A DNA stretch of 64,000 nt from assembly GCA_017161655.1 (NCBI GenBank), contig JADFCV010000001.1:404164-468163 (forward strand), read 5' to 3'. How positions within the stretch are numbered: the stretch's first letter is position 1; every line of letters starts with the position of its first letter. The DNA comes from Candidatus Sumerlaeota bacterium (GTDB taxonomy: Bacteria > Sumerlaeota > Sumerlaeia > Sumerlaeales > Sumerlaeaceae). A program made the position numbers and the translations under genes. Below the pieces are notes generated by a model. The model did no database searches, was not told the DNA's origin, and saw nothing but the letters and a program-made list of their open reading frames with translations. Positions 1 to 9,485 of the stretch are shown piece after piece.

Positions 1-1587
1 AGCCGGCTCGTGGAGCTAGCCAAGTACGCTGTGCCCCAGAACGTGCTCACCGAGATACGTGAGCAAATGGCACGTTTTGGTAAGTTGCGGCTTATCAAGG
101 ATGATGCGACAGGGGAACTGCAGCTCATTTGTGATGATCGTGCAGCGTTAGAGGAGATCTGCGCCTCGCCACGCGTGACTGAGTTTTTGATCGAGCGGCG
201 TGATGATCGGACTTTGATCATCAACCCGGCCTATCGGGGCCGAGCTAAACAGGTTCTCATCAAGCTTGGCTATCCGGTGGAAGATCTAGCGGGCTTCACT
301 GAGGGTGATCCTCTGGAATTTGAGATCCGCCCTGTCACGCGGCTAGGTCTTCATTTTGACCTGCGCGAATACCAGAGGGATGCCGTTGAGACATTCTGGG
401 CAAATGGCTCGAGAGCTGGAGGAGCAGGTGTACTGGTTTTACCGTGCGGAGCAGGGAAAACAATTATTGGCATCGGGTGCATGGAGAAAATTCAGCAGCA
501 CACGCTCATTTTAACCACAAATATCACTGCATTACGCCAATGGATACGGGAGCTGCTGGACAAGACCACTTTATCGGAAGACCAGATTGCGGAGTACAGC
601 GGGGATAAAAAAGAAATCCGACCTGTGACCGTGACCACCTATCAGATGATGACGTACAAGCCTACCAAAGCAGATCATTTCCCACACATGGATTTGATCA
701 AACAGTACAACTGGGGCTTGATTATTTACGACGAGGTCCATCTTCTCCCGGCTCCTGTTTTCCGTGCAACGGCGGAGATCCAGGCCAGACGTCGGCTAGG
801 ACTCACGGCGACGCTGGTCCGGGAAGACGGGCGGGAAGATGATGTTTTTTCGCTCATTGGCCCGAAGCGCTTCGACAAACCCTGGAAAGAACTCGAACAA
901 CAAGGGTGGATTGCAAAAGCTCGATGTATGGAAATCCGCGTGCCGATGCAACCCGACAAGCGTCTCGACTACGCCAGAGCGGAGCTTCGTGCGAAATATC
1001 GTCTTGCGATGGAAAACCCCGACAAGATTCCTGTCTTGCTGCGATTGCTTGATAAGCATCGTGAGGACAATGTGCTCATCATTGGTCAGTATCTGGACCA
1101 ATTGGAGGAAATTAGCAAGCTGACGGGGGCCCCCATCATCACAGGTGAAACGCCAAATGCCCAGCGAGAGGAACTCTATGCGGCGTTCAAGTCCGGAAAA
1201 ATCAAGATACTTGTGGTGTCGAAGGTCGCCAATTTTGCGGTAGATTTGCCGGATGCCAACGTGGCGATTCAGGTCAGCGGAACATTCAGATCACGTCAGG
1301 AGGAGGCTCAGCGAGTTGGGCGTGTTTTGCGCCCCAAGCCGGGGCAAAATTATGCCTACTTCTACTCCATTGTGACGAAAGACACCAAGGATCAAGAGTG
1401 CGCAAAGCAACGGTCGCTGTTTCTGACCGAGCAGGGATATCGTTACAAAATTAAGATCGTTGATTTGTCCACACTCGATCAGGAAAACTTTGACTTTGAG
1501 GAAGCTGAGGACCTCGTCGGTGTGGATGCGATGACAGAAGATTTCGATGAAGAAGATGCGGCTCTGTTGGAAGCGCAGGATATGTAA
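1..1587 (+). CDS. XPB/Rad25-type DNA helicase, 5' end cut by window
   Basis: Superfamily 2 helicase of the XPB type, a 3'-5' DNA translocase tied to nucleotide excision repair in eukaryotes and archaea; its bacterial role is less settled. The frame is open to base 1 (codons for S-R-L precede a GTG at 10), and the first readable residues match the interior of bacterial XPB proteins, so roughly 60-70 N-terminal residues should lie outside the window. Counting from base 10: Walker A CGAGKT at 146-151, DEVH box at 241-244, the XPB hallmark R-E-D motif at 271-273, and motif VI QRVGRVLRP at 434-442. The C-terminal tail is acidic. The stop lies 3 bases before the next gene, so the two form an operon. 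The family call is firm; the start is outside the window. Confidence 0.93.
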   Translation, partial: SRLVELAKYAVPQNVLTEIREQMARFGKLRLIKDDATGELQLICDDRAALEEICASPRVTEFLIERRDDRTLIINPAYRGRAKQVLIKLGYPVEDLAGFTEGDPLEFEIRPVTRLGLHFDLREYQRDAVETFWANGSRAGGAGVLVLPCGAGKTIIGIGCMEKIQQHTLILTTNITALRQWIRELLDKTTLSEDQIAEYSGDKKEIRPVTVTTYQMMTYKPTKADHFPHMDLIKQYNWGLIIYDEVHLLPAPVFRATAEIQARRRLGLTATLVREDGREDDVFSLIGPKRFDKPWKELEQQGWIAKARCMEIRVPMQPDKRLDYARAELRAKYRLAMENPDKIPVLLRLLDKHREDNVLIIGQYLDQLEEISKLTGAPIITGETPNAQREELYAAFKSGKIKILVVSKVANFAVDLPDANVAIQVSGTFRSRQEEAQRVGRVLRPKPGQNYAYFYSIVTKDTKDQECAKQRSLFLTEQGYRYKIKIVDLSTLDQENFDFEEAEDLVGVDAMTEDFDEEDAALLEAQDM

Positions 1588-1590
1588 ACC

Positions 1591-4329
1591 ATGAAACTCA
1601 GAACCATTCTTCAAAAGCTCCCACTTGAACAATTATTGCGCATAGCGGAATTTTGGCAGTTTCCTCTCCCCGCGACAGGAGAGCCTCAAGGGGAAGAGGA
1701 ACGCGTGCGTCTCGTGGAGTATCTCTACCCGCGCATGCAAACAACAAAGTATTTCCTCCGCGCTATGGATCGGCTCAGTTCGTCCCAGCGCGACGTTCTG
1801 AAGTTTTTGGCAATCCATGGTGGCGAGGTTTCCCTTCGGGAGATTACTGAGCGATGCTATGGCAATGATCCACAACAAGCCGAAGCAGACCTCCGTGATT
1901 TGTCCGCCAAAGCCTTTATCTATTTAGACGAGTCGGAACCTGAATTCCCATACGTCGTTCTGCCAGAGAGTGTGCGTTGCAACTTCGAGCTCGGAACTCA
2001 GCTGACCGGCTATCTGGGGGCTTTGCTTCAAAAAATGGCCTTTAACGATCTGGCAGCGCTGGCCGAAAAGGTAACCGGAGACAAGAAATTCTGGAATATT
2101 CAGCGCGAGAAAGTCATTCGCCGATTGCGCGAGTACTTACTCGATCCAGAGAACTTGAAACGCCACGTCGAGTCCTTGCCCCCCGACGAGCGGCTTCTTT
2201 TCAACGCTCTCGTAGAGAGGGATGGATATGCTTTTTACGGTGATCTGTTGGAAGTCGGTGGCCGACGACGCTTCGATTTGAATCGCACCGAGCAGCTCAA
2301 CTCGCTTCTGACAAAGCGCGGGATCGTTTTTCAAATCTCAGAAGGGGCGAACAAGTATGCCAATCTTCTCATGATTCCGCGAGATATTCTCTACATTGTG
2401 AAAAACAACTTTGTGCCGGACGTGCGGCGTCTGGAGGAACTGGAGCGTTTTGGGGAAAAGGAAGAGTTCCGTCCTGCCATAGTGGTGGATAACTCACTTG
2501 TCGTTTTCCGAGACCTCATCGTCTTAGCGAGTTTTGTTCATTCCCAGAATTTTAAAGTCCTCTCCAGTGGAGGAATGAGCCGAGCCGATCTTCGGCGTAT
2601 CGTTTCCGGGCTTGGACCATGCCGAAGTCTTAAATATGCCACGTTTTTAGCTGCGTTTCTTATCTGGGGGAAATACTTGCGACCGGTCGGGGGGTATTGG
2701 CGTCTCTCAGATTCATTTTCGGAGGCGTTGAACAACCCTGCTCATTTGTATGCTGAACTCTTTAACTGGTGGCTCGAGGTCAATGACTGGAACGAAGCAC
2801 ATCCCGATGGGCTCCTCTGGGACGAAGAGCAGCCAACACGCGGCTTTCTTGGGCTCATTGAGATGCGACGAGATGTGCTGGAATTCATCATCGGCGCCTG
2901 TCCCGCATCCGGCTGGATCTCTTACGCTTCCTTTGAAGAGATGATCCTGCCGAAGCTCGTGGCTGTAGCCTCTCCGAGCGGGAAAACGGATGTTTCGATG
3001 CGAGGCCAGTTGCGCCGCATCCTGTATTCCATTATTACAGAGCCTTTGACATGGCTCGGATTGGTCTCGCTGGGAGCCTCCGACAAAGATGCTTTTTCGC
3101 CAGATCGTCCCGTAGATATTGAATCACTCTCCCGAAAGAAAAATCTGAAGAAGTCAGAGGCAGCAGCTCTTCAGTTTTCTTTTCGTGCCACCGAGTTGGC
3201 CAGAGGCTTGTTTGAAGTTGGCGCACTCCGCCCCCGCGAGATTTTCCACGAAGTGGGACCGGAGTCTTTTCCACTTACGTTTTCTGCGGAATGGGTCATC
3301 GTTCAGCCAAACTGTGAACTCGTTGCGCCACCGGATCTGAAGCTAGGGAATCTTCTAAGTTTGTGCGGTTTTTGCGACGTTCGTGGAATTGATGTGATGA
3401 CTTCGTTGGCCATTACGCGAGAGAGTCTCCTTCGTGCGTTAGACCTAGGGGTGCGAGGCAAGGATGTACGTGAGCTTCTCACCCGGCTCAGTCGTTCGGG
3501 GCTGCCAGCGACGGTCGACCAGCTCATCAGTGACTGCCTGGAAAAACATGGTGAAGCTTTCATCGGCTCGGCAGGAGGGTACGTGGTGGCTGACGATGAA
3601 GGCGTGCTGGAGCAGATTCGTCTGAATAAAGAATTTGAGGATATCATCAAGGACGTTGTCGGTAAAAACGCGCTGATCCTGGCATCAGGGGCCAATCTTG
3701 AGAAGTTCGCGCGCCAACTGCGCGGTTTGGGTCTCATGCCACGCGTCGAGACAGGGACTGTCGAGGGAACTCGGGACCAGCGCTTTTTCCTGAATCTTTC
3801 TTCGGAGGAGTATTACGAGCTTCTCGCGCTCTTGCGTCTTGTTGAAGTTGTCGAGGAGGCGCTGGAAACTGACATCGTCGATGATCGGGGGCGTTCCCTT
3901 ATCGACCGAATAGAACCCGATAGTGCCGGCTTTGCTCTGGTCCACGAGGAGGCGCAACGGGTTGTTCGGCAGTATGCACGCAAGGTTCACGCGGCATTGC
4001 TGGAGATGCGCTTGGAAATTGAGGAAAAATATAAGTCTCAAGTGTCACGCATTGTTGCCAAGTCCAGAGGGCACCGGAGCGCAACGCGGTTCCACTATCG
4101 AGGTGCAAATCCAGCGGTTGAGAAAAACGACATTATCGAGCTCCTGAAATTTGCGCTCGAGCATGAACTCGAAGCGGAGATTCACTATGTGAAACGCAAC
4201 GAGGTCGAAACAACGCTGCGAATTTATCCCAAGAGTTTTGAAGGGCAACGGCTTTATGCCTATTGCCTGGAATCAGACCGGGAAGCAATGTATTCCCTGG
4301 ATCGAATACTGAAAGCAGCACTGGTCTGA
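1591..4329 (+). CDS. Helicase-associated protein (Helicase_C_3-like, WYL-like C-terminus)
   Basis: A 912-residue partner of the XPB gene just upstream. Residues about 560-720 resemble the XPB-linked helicase conserved domain (Helicase_C_3): a WVIVQPN segment followed by a long helical stretch ending in RGLGLMPRVE. The last 65 residues look like a WYL-type beta fold (AEIHYVKR... then YAYCLESDREAMYSLDRI). No Walker A or DEAD box is visible, so it is unlikely to be a helicase itself. Proteins of this type sit beside XPB in actinobacteria and other phyla. The role is inferred: an accessory or DNA/nucleotide-sensing subunit for XPB. The ATG start lies 3 bases after the XPB stop. Confidence 0.85.
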   Translation: MKLRTILQKLPLEQLLRIAEFWQFPLPATGEPQGEEERVRLVEYLYPRMQTTKYFLRAMDRLSSSQRDVLKFLAIHGGEVSLREITERCYGNDPQQAEADLRDLSAKAFIYLDESEPEFPYVVLPESVRCNFELGTQLTGYLGALLQKMAFNDLAALAEKVTGDKKFWNIQREKVIRRLREYLLDPENLKRHVESLPPDERLLFNALVERDGYAFYGDLLEVGGRRRFDLNRTEQLNSLLTKRGIVFQISEGANKYANLLMIPRDILYIVKNNFVPDVRRLEELERFGEKEEFRPAIVVDNSLVVFRDLIVLASFVHSQNFKVLSSGGMSRADLRRIVSGLGPCRSLKYATFLAAFLIWGKYLRPVGGYWRLSDSFSEALNNPAHLYAELFNWWLEVNDWNEAHPDGLLWDEEQPTRGFLGLIEMRRDVLEFIIGACPASGWISYASFEEMILPKLVAVASPSGKTDVSMRGQLRRILYSIITEPLTWLGLVSLGASDKDAFSPDRPVDIESLSRKKNLKKSEAAALQFSFRATELARGLFEVGALRPREIFHEVGPESFPLTFSAEWVIVQPNCELVAPPDLKLGNLLSLCGFCDVRGIDVMTSLAITRESLLRALDLGVRGKDVRELLTRLSRSGLPATVDQLISDCLEKHGEAFIGSAGGYVVADDEGVLEQIRLNKEFEDIIKDVVGKNALILASGANLEKFARQLRGLGLMPRVETGTVEGTRDQRFFLNLSSEEYYELLALLRLVEVVEEALETDIVDDRGRSLIDRIEPDSAGFALVHEEAQRVVRQYARKVHAALLEMRLEIEEKYKSQVSRIVAKSRGHRSATRFHYRGANPAVEKNDIIELLKFALEHELEAEIHYVKRNEVETTLRIYPKSFEGQRLYAYCLESDREAMYSLDRILKAALV

Positions 4330-4385
4330 GACAGCTTTGGTCCAGCGACCCGCCATCGACGAGAGTGAGCGAAGAGGGTCCTCCC

Positions 4386-5867
4386 ATGCGTGCGCAGTTG
4401 GCATGGCACGATGTTATTGACGTCAGTCTTTTTCAGAATTCCGTGAAGAGCGGCGATGTTGTGCTGGCTGCAGTATCCGGAGGGCCGGATTCTACTGCAC
4501 TCTTCCTTGCCTGTGTAGAAGCCGCAAAAGAGTTCCACTTCTCCCTGCGATGCTGTTATGTTGACCACGGAATTCGACCCGGCGCAGGTCAACGAGAATC
4601 GGAGTTTGTTCGAAAGCTTTGTACCCGCTTTGAAATCCCATTTTACACGAGAAAACTGCCTCCCCTTGACCATGCTCCCAACGTGGGTAGCTTCGAAGGA
4701 AAACTCCGTCACCTGCGATACGCAGTTCTGCGTGATCTTGCAGGAGAAATTGGAGCATCCTGCGTCGCCCTTGGGCATACAGCGAACGACCTGGTAGAGA
4801 CGTTCCTTATGCACCTGCTGAGAGGAATGGCGCTTACTGGAGCACAGTTTTCTGCAGTTAGGCGCGACGGAGATCTGGCGATTATAAGACCCCTGTGGAA
4901 AACGTGGCGGACTGACATTGCTCGGTTTCTAAAACAGCACGTTGTCGAGCCGTTGCAGGATGAATCGAATGACGATTTAAGTATCACCCGCAATAAAATC
5001 CGGCATCTCTTGATTCCCTTGCTCGAGAAGGAATTTAACCCGCAGGCCAGTCAGGTGCTTTTTGGCGCCGCATTGGCAATTTCAGAATTTTCGGAATCCA
5101 CTCGCTATTGCGCGCGCGTGATGAAAGAGAAGGCCACACGTGCTGCGACATTGCTCCCCGGGGCTTTAAAAATTCCCGTTCTTGAGCAATGCCCAGACTT
5201 TCTCCGTCGAGAAATTCTAGGTCAATGGCTTGAAGAATTCTTTGGGCGCAGAGTTTTGCGTAGCAGCGCCGAGTACGAGTCTGTAGCGAGTCTTTTGAAC
5301 AGACCATCGGGAAGTTTAGCCGTGTTGTCTGGTGGCGTTGTTGTGGCTCGGGTCGGTGATGAGCTACTGACCTGTCAGCTGAAAAAAGAGCGGCAGGTGC
5401 AGGAGCCAGCCTTGGTCAAAATGGTTTCAGACATTTTCGCGAAGCGCTATGCCGAATTACATCCGGAAGTACCCTTAGCCTCCCTGAATGAGCCCATTGT
5501 GCTGCATCAAATGACCGTTGACTGGCCAATGACCAACTTCCCTGTGCGGTTTTTGACACTCGACGGAAAGGAAGTAACAGTAATCCTCGAGAAAGGTGCT
5601 CAACGACTGCTAGAGCATTTGAGCCCTCTGATGTTGCGCAATCGCCGGCCTGGGGATCGAATTGGTGGAAAGACACGCCTTAAGGAGCTTCTTATCGAGT
5701 ACGATATTCCGTTCTTTATCCGAGACTATCTCGTTCTTCTTTGCGACAAACATGAGCGACCTCTGTGTGTGCTTGGGCTGTCCGCTCTGACCCGAGAAAT
5801 TTTGCGGCGAAGCGATCTACCGGACATCCTTCCCATTTCTGTGCGACCTCCAGTTCAAGCCGAATGA
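4386..5867 (+). CDS. tilS: tRNA(Ile)-lysidine synthase TilS
   Basis: Modifies C34 of the AUA-reading tRNA-Ile to lysidine with ATP and lysine, so that the tRNA decodes AUA as isoleucine. The PP-loop SGGPDS is at residues 31-36, CYVDHGIRPGA follows, and GHTANDLVETFLMHLLRG is the second conserved N-type ATPase segment. The C-terminal TilS domain is present (LMLRNRRPGDRIG, then KLKELL-like residues). I chose the ATG at 4386, which gives 493 residues: an AAGAGG Shine-Dalgarno lies 8 bases upstream. A start at 4263 would overlap the previous gene by 67 bases and add non-conserved residues. The stop overlaps an ATG of the smpB frame (ATGA), so translation is probably coupled. Confidence 0.95.
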   Translation: MRAQLAWHDVIDVSLFQNSVKSGDVVLAAVSGGPDSTALFLACVEAAKEFHFSLRCCYVDHGIRPGAGQRESEFVRKLCTRFEIPFYTRKLPPLDHAPNVGSFEGKLRHLRYAVLRDLAGEIGASCVALGHTANDLVETFLMHLLRGMALTGAQFSAVRRDGDLAIIRPLWKTWRTDIARFLKQHVVEPLQDESNDDLSITRNKIRHLLIPLLEKEFNPQASQVLFGAALAISEFSESTRYCARVMKEKATRAATLLPGALKIPVLEQCPDFLRREILGQWLEEFFGRRVLRSSAEYESVASLLNRPSGSLAVLSGGVVVARVGDELLTCQLKKERQVQEPALVKMVSDIFAKRYAELHPEVPLASLNEPIVLHQMTVDWPMTNFPVRFLTLDGKEVTVILEKGAQRLLEHLSPLMLRNRRPGDRIGGKTRLKELLIEYDIPFFIRDYLVLLCDKHERPLCVLGLSALTREILRRSDLPDILPISVRPPVQAE

Positions 5868-5908
5868 AATCCACCGAAGACAGCTACCTGGTTGGCAAAG
5901 TGCCGATA

Positions 5909-6388
5909 ATGACAAGTAAGGACAGCATCAAAATAATCGCAACGAATCGGAAGGCCCATCACGATTACCACATCCTCGATACTTTTGAGGCCGGATTGGT
6001 GCTGACGGGAACTGAGGTGAAAAGTCTGCGAGCAGGAAAAGCCAGCCTTGCAGATTCGTATGTGGCTTTCGATAGAGGAGAAGCGTTCGTCTACAATATG
6101 TTCATCAATCCTTACGAGAAGGGGAATCGTTACAACCACGCGGAAAAGCGGCCTCGCAAATTGCTGCTTCATCGATCAGAAATTGACCGCTTGTTAGGGC
6201 AGGTCTCGCAGAAGGGTTACACGATTGTTCCGCTGAAACTCTATTTTCGCGGTAGTCATGCAAAGCTGGAAATTGCTCTGGCTAAGGGAAAAAAATCTTA
6301 CGACAAACGGCACGACATCAAGGAGCGCGAGACCCAGCGTGAGATTGATCGTGCAATCAAAGAAAAACGGCTAGACGCCCGCCAATGA
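5909..6388 (+). CDS. smpB: SsrA-binding protein SmpB
   Basis: Binds tmRNA and takes it to stalled ribosomes for trans-translation. The 159-residue product has the full family pattern: NRKAHHDY, GTEVKSLRAGKASLADSYV, NPYEKGNRYNH, RPRKLLLH, the KGYTIVPLKLYF strand and the basic tail GKKSYDKRHDIKERE. I set the start at ATG 5909 by family length. An in-frame ATG at 5864 overlaps the tilS stop as ATGA and would add 15 residues; it could be the real, translationally coupled start. The tmRNA gene itself is not in this window. Confidence 0.95.
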   Translation: MTSKDSIKIIATNRKAHHDYHILDTFEAGLVLTGTEVKSLRAGKASLADSYVAFDRGEAFVYNMFINPYEKGNRYNHAEKRPRKLLLHRSEIDRLLGQVSQKGYTIVPLKLYFRGSHAKLEIALAKGKKSYDKRHDIKERETQREIDRAIKEKRLDARQ

Positions 6389-6459
6389 TCCGATTTCGGT
6401 TGTGACTTACCAGCCTTTGCCATAGTTTTATGAGCAGAAAGGTCGAACGGAGCGAGACA

Positions 6460-6666
6460 ATGGCATACAAAAGCCCACGTGACAAAATGAGACTGATTTC
6501 GCAGCAGGAGTTAGAGGAAGGGCTTTTTGAAATTGCGTTGGAGAGGCTTCTTGCGGAAGCTGCTGAAGAGGCGGGAATTCCTGAACTCGAAGGAGGGCAT
6601 GCGATAGACCCCCCAAACGTGGAAGGCTCCGTAATTTACGACAAGTTCGATGCCCGCCCTCGCTGA
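6460..6666 (+). CDS. Small uncharacterised acidic protein
   Basis: A 68-residue product that I do not recognise. The ATG at 6460 follows a GGAGCGAG Shine-Dalgarno-like stretch; an upstream in-frame ATG at 6430 would add 10 residues. The middle (about residues 17-45) is a Glu/Ala/Leu-rich helix, ending in a loop with Pro and Gly. It has no signal peptide, membrane segment or Cys pairs. It lies between smpB and an O-antigen-ligase-like gene on the same strand. Expression is plausible from the ribosome binding site, but no function can be assigned. Confidence 0.5.
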   Translation: MAYKSPRDKMRLISQQELEEGLFEIALERLLAEAAEEAGIPELEGGHAIDPPNVEGSVIYDKFDARPR

Positions 6667-6747
6667 GGCGCGTGTCACGAAGAAGTGAGTGTAGTGCGTG
6701 CTTTTGCTTGTGTTTGGCAAAGTGCACGTGTTGCGATTTCCAATCGT

Positions 6748-8190
6748 ATGAGCCGAAATGACTTCCCTGTTGTGGGCAAGAAACTCTTTATTGTCCTTGT
6801 CGGGGTATTGTTGTTTGTCCTGCCAAACTTTGTCATTCCACGTGTAGCCACGCTGAATCCAGCCATCCACTCGAAGACGCTCATGCTCCGATGGCTTTTG
6901 TCAGCTATGCTTCCTGCTGCCTGGCTCGGGATGAGATACTTTTCCCGCGAGCGCTTGTCAGTAGCGGAGGCAGTGCTTGTTTTGTTTGTCGGGGTGAATC
7001 TTTTATCAGCTCTCACAAGTTCCACTGCCGGATTTTCCCTGACGGACTCCTGGCAACTCTGGTGTCTTCCGCTGGTTAGCTTGGCTATCAGTCGCTTTCG
7101 CCTAAACGTTCATGAACGGCAGAAGCTTATGTATCTTGCCACTGGAGGCGGCTTGATAGCCGGCCTTTATGGACTATGCGTGTACGTCGGCTTCGATTTT
7201 CTTAGAGAGCTGTATCCCTTCGCCTATTCCAAAGGCGATGCGAGGAACTATATCCACTCATTTCTGGGAAATCCCGAGTACCTTGGCGGATACATGGCAG
7301 CTTTGGCGGTTCTTGCATTTGGGTGTGCTCTCTTAGGATGGGATGTTTTATGGCTGCGCATGGGATGGTTTGGCGTATGTGCATTCTTCCTCGGTATTTT
7401 GGTGCTGAGCGGCACGCGCGGAGCGATTCTCGGAGCCTTATTCGGATGTGCACTGGTTGTTGCGCGGACTTATCGCGTTCAAGAGGGTGTAGTTCGTCGG
7501 CGGATTCTTACTGGGGTTTTGCTTCTGGTTCTTGGAGTGATAGCCGTAGTGACCGTGCTTTCCGTGCCTAATCCACTGAATGTGCGGCGCATGCGGCTTG
7601 CGCAACGATTCGCTGCGATGTTTGATCTTGCTTCGGATTCGGTTCGTGAAAGAATTCTGTTTTTTACAGTCGCCGCCCGGATCGTAAAAGATCATGCTCC
7701 TCTGGGCGTGGGGCCTGGCTGTTTCAAACTCCACTTCTATCCTACTGTCAGTCGTCTAGTGCAGGAAGACGAGCGCGCCGGGTTCAAGCATTTTGCCGAG
7801 ACGCTTCAGGGGCGAGTGGCTGAACATGCGCACAACGACTATCTTGAGTTCCTCAGCGAAATTGGGATTGTCGGCTTTGCTGCTTTTGCCGCAGTTATGG
7901 CGGTCCTGATCGAGCGATTCGCGAGACGTCGTTGGTTTGATAAGAGTCTTCTAACCGACAGAGGAACACGCCTCGAATGGTTTCAGTTCACCGTTTTTTT
8001 CGGGGCGATTGGTTGTTTGCTGCTCAATGCCCTGTTTAGCTTTCCCCTTCACTTGCCTGTAAGAGCCTCTCTGTTCTGGGTGCTGGTTGGTTTATTTTTA
8101 GCTGCGGATCGACAGCTCACTGAATTGGAGTGTGACGCCGAGAGGCGCTTGAAACAGACCCTTGCAGGCGACACATCCGAAATTTGCTGA
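6748..8190 (+). CDS. O-antigen ligase family membrane protein
   Basis: A polytopic inner-membrane protein of the WaaL/Wzy_C class, whose members join or polymerise undecaprenyl-linked glycans in the periplasm. About 10-12 hydrophobic segments cover the 480 residues. The periplasmic signature region holds NPEYLGGYMA, then LSGTRGAILG, and late in the chain an H-N-D motif (AHNDYLEFLSE, His near 362) followed by FPLHLPVRASLFW. The exact substrate cannot be read from sequence; it could be an O-antigen ligase, a polymerase or a glycoprotein oligosaccharyltransferase. The start is uncertain: ATG 6748 places the first membrane segment near residue 15, while an in-frame GTG at 6685 would add 21 residues. 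Neither has a clear Shine-Dalgarno. Confidence 0.82.
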   Translation: MSRNDFPVVGKKLFIVLVGVLLFVLPNFVIPRVATLNPAIHSKTLMLRWLLSAMLPAAWLGMRYFSRERLSVAEAVLVLFVGVNLLSALTSSTAGFSLTDSWQLWCLPLVSLAISRFRLNVHERQKLMYLATGGGLIAGLYGLCVYVGFDFLRELYPFAYSKGDARNYIHSFLGNPEYLGGYMAALAVLAFGCALLGWDVLWLRMGWFGVCAFFLGILVLSGTRGAILGALFGCALVVARTYRVQEGVVRRRILTGVLLLVLGVIAVVTVLSVPNPLNVRRMRLAQRFAAMFDLASDSVRERILFFTVAARIVKDHAPLGVGPGCFKLHFYPTVSRLVQEDERAGFKHFAETLQGRVAEHAHNDYLEFLSEIGIVGFAAFAAVMAVLIERFARRRWFDKSLLTDRGTRLEWFQFTVFFGAIGCLLLNALFSFPLHLPVRASLFWVLVGLFLAADRQLTELECDAERRLKQTLAGDTSEIC

Positions 8191-8267
8191 CAGCTTACTT
8201 CTTTTTCCCATCATAGTTTTGCGTTGATCTGCGATCGGTCCTTTGTGCCATTTCCAAATTTTTACGG

Positions 8268-9377
8268 ATGGAAGCGGAAATGAAAGAAAAGCTGCTTTCC
8301 GGACGTCGTATTGATCCCCCAGCAATTCACCCCGCTATCTCGGTAGCTGAGCTTATTGACGAGTGTTTTCTGGCCTACAATGCGGGCCGTTTGCGAGAAG
8401 CAGCGCAATTACTAGTCAAAAAATGTCTCGATGACGATGTTACTGTGGGCCTCACGCTGAGTGGTGCGCTCACCCCCGCAGGGTTAGCGACAAGTGCGCT
8501 CATTCCGCTGATAGAGGCAGGTTTCATCGACTGGATAGTTTCCACAGGGGCTAATCTTTATCACGACTGTCATTTTGCGCTCGGTTTTGATCTCCATGTG
8601 GGCAGCTTCCATGTCGATGACTTGGCGCTTCGCAAGAACGGCGTTGTGCGCATTTACGACATCTTGTTCGACTACGATGTTCTGCTGCGCACAGATGAGT
8701 TTTTCCGGCATATTCTCGACGGACCAGAGTTCCAGCGATCCATGGGAACGGCCGAGTTTCACTATTTCTTGGGCAAATATGTCGCTGAGCGGGAGAGGCA
8801 GTTAGGGCAAAAGCGTCGCAGTCTACTTTCTGTGGCTTACGAATATGGGGTACCGGTTTATTCGCCATCTCCCGGCGACAGTTCAATCGGCTTGAATATC
8901 GCGGAAAAACATTTGGACGGGTGCGGGTTGAGATTGGATCCTATTTGTGATGTCAACGAGACAGCAGCGATCGTTCTGTCAGCGAAACGAAGTGGGGGAA
9001 AGTCGGCGGTCTGGATCTTGGGTGGGGGCTCGCCTAAGAATTTTGCCCTTCAGACCGAACCACAAATTCAAGAGATTTTGAAAATTGATGAAAAGGGGCA
9101 TGATTATTTCATTCAGATTACTGATGCTCGACCAGATACTGGTGGGCTTAGCGGAGCTACACCGAGCGAAGCCGTCAGTTGGGGAAAAATTGATCCCGAC
9201 ACGCTACCAGATGCTGTCGTATGTTATTGTGATACCACGATTGCTTTACCACTTTTGACGGCGTATGTCCTGGCGCGACGTCCTCCGCGGCCACACAAGA
9301 GGCTCTTTGACAAACGGGCAGAAATGGTGCAGCTACTCATTGATGAATTTCACGCTTCGAAGAAGCGTCAGAAATGA
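8268..9377 (+). CDS. Deoxyhypusine synthase family protein
   Basis: A member of the deoxyhypusine/homospermidine synthase family, NAD-dependent enzymes that move the aminobutyl group of spermidine to a lysine or to another polyamine. The 369-residue chain has [10 protein letters not shown], the STGANLYHD segment, [22 protein letters not shown], an [10 protein letters not shown] dinucleotide-binding loop, [13 protein letters not shown] and the catalytic-lysine motif SWGK (Lys 307). Bacteria lack eIF5A, so the product is more likely a polyamine such as homospermidine, or an unknown modified protein; that is inference. A second ATG at 8280 sits closer to a purine-rich Shine-Dalgarno-like stretch. 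Neighbours give no functional link. Confidence 0.9.
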   Translation: MEAEMKEKLLSGRRIDPPAIHPAISVAELIDECFLAYNAGRLREAAQLLVKKCLDDDVTVGLTLSGALTPAGLATSALIPLIEAGFIDWIVSTGANLYHDCHFALGFDLHVGSFHVDDLALRKNGVVRIYDILFDYDVLLRTDEFFRHILDGPEFQRSMGTAEFHYFLGKYVAERERQLGQKRRSLLSVAYEYGVPVYSPSPGDSSIGLNIAEKHLDGCGLRLDPICDVNETAAIVLSAKRSGGKSAVWILGGGSPKNFALQTEPQIQEILKIDEKGHDYFIQITDARPDTGGLSGATPSEAVSWGKIDPDTLPDAVVCYCDTTIALPLLTAYVLARRPPRPHKRLFDKRAEMVQLLIDEFHASKKRQK

Positions 9378-9485
9378 GGAACGACGTTAGCAGGACTGGG
9401 AAGGCCTAGCTCACAAGGCGTCCCTGCAGCGTATCAACATGGTGCGAATTAACCCTCAGGGTCGGCGGATGGGAGCAAGTTCGAG

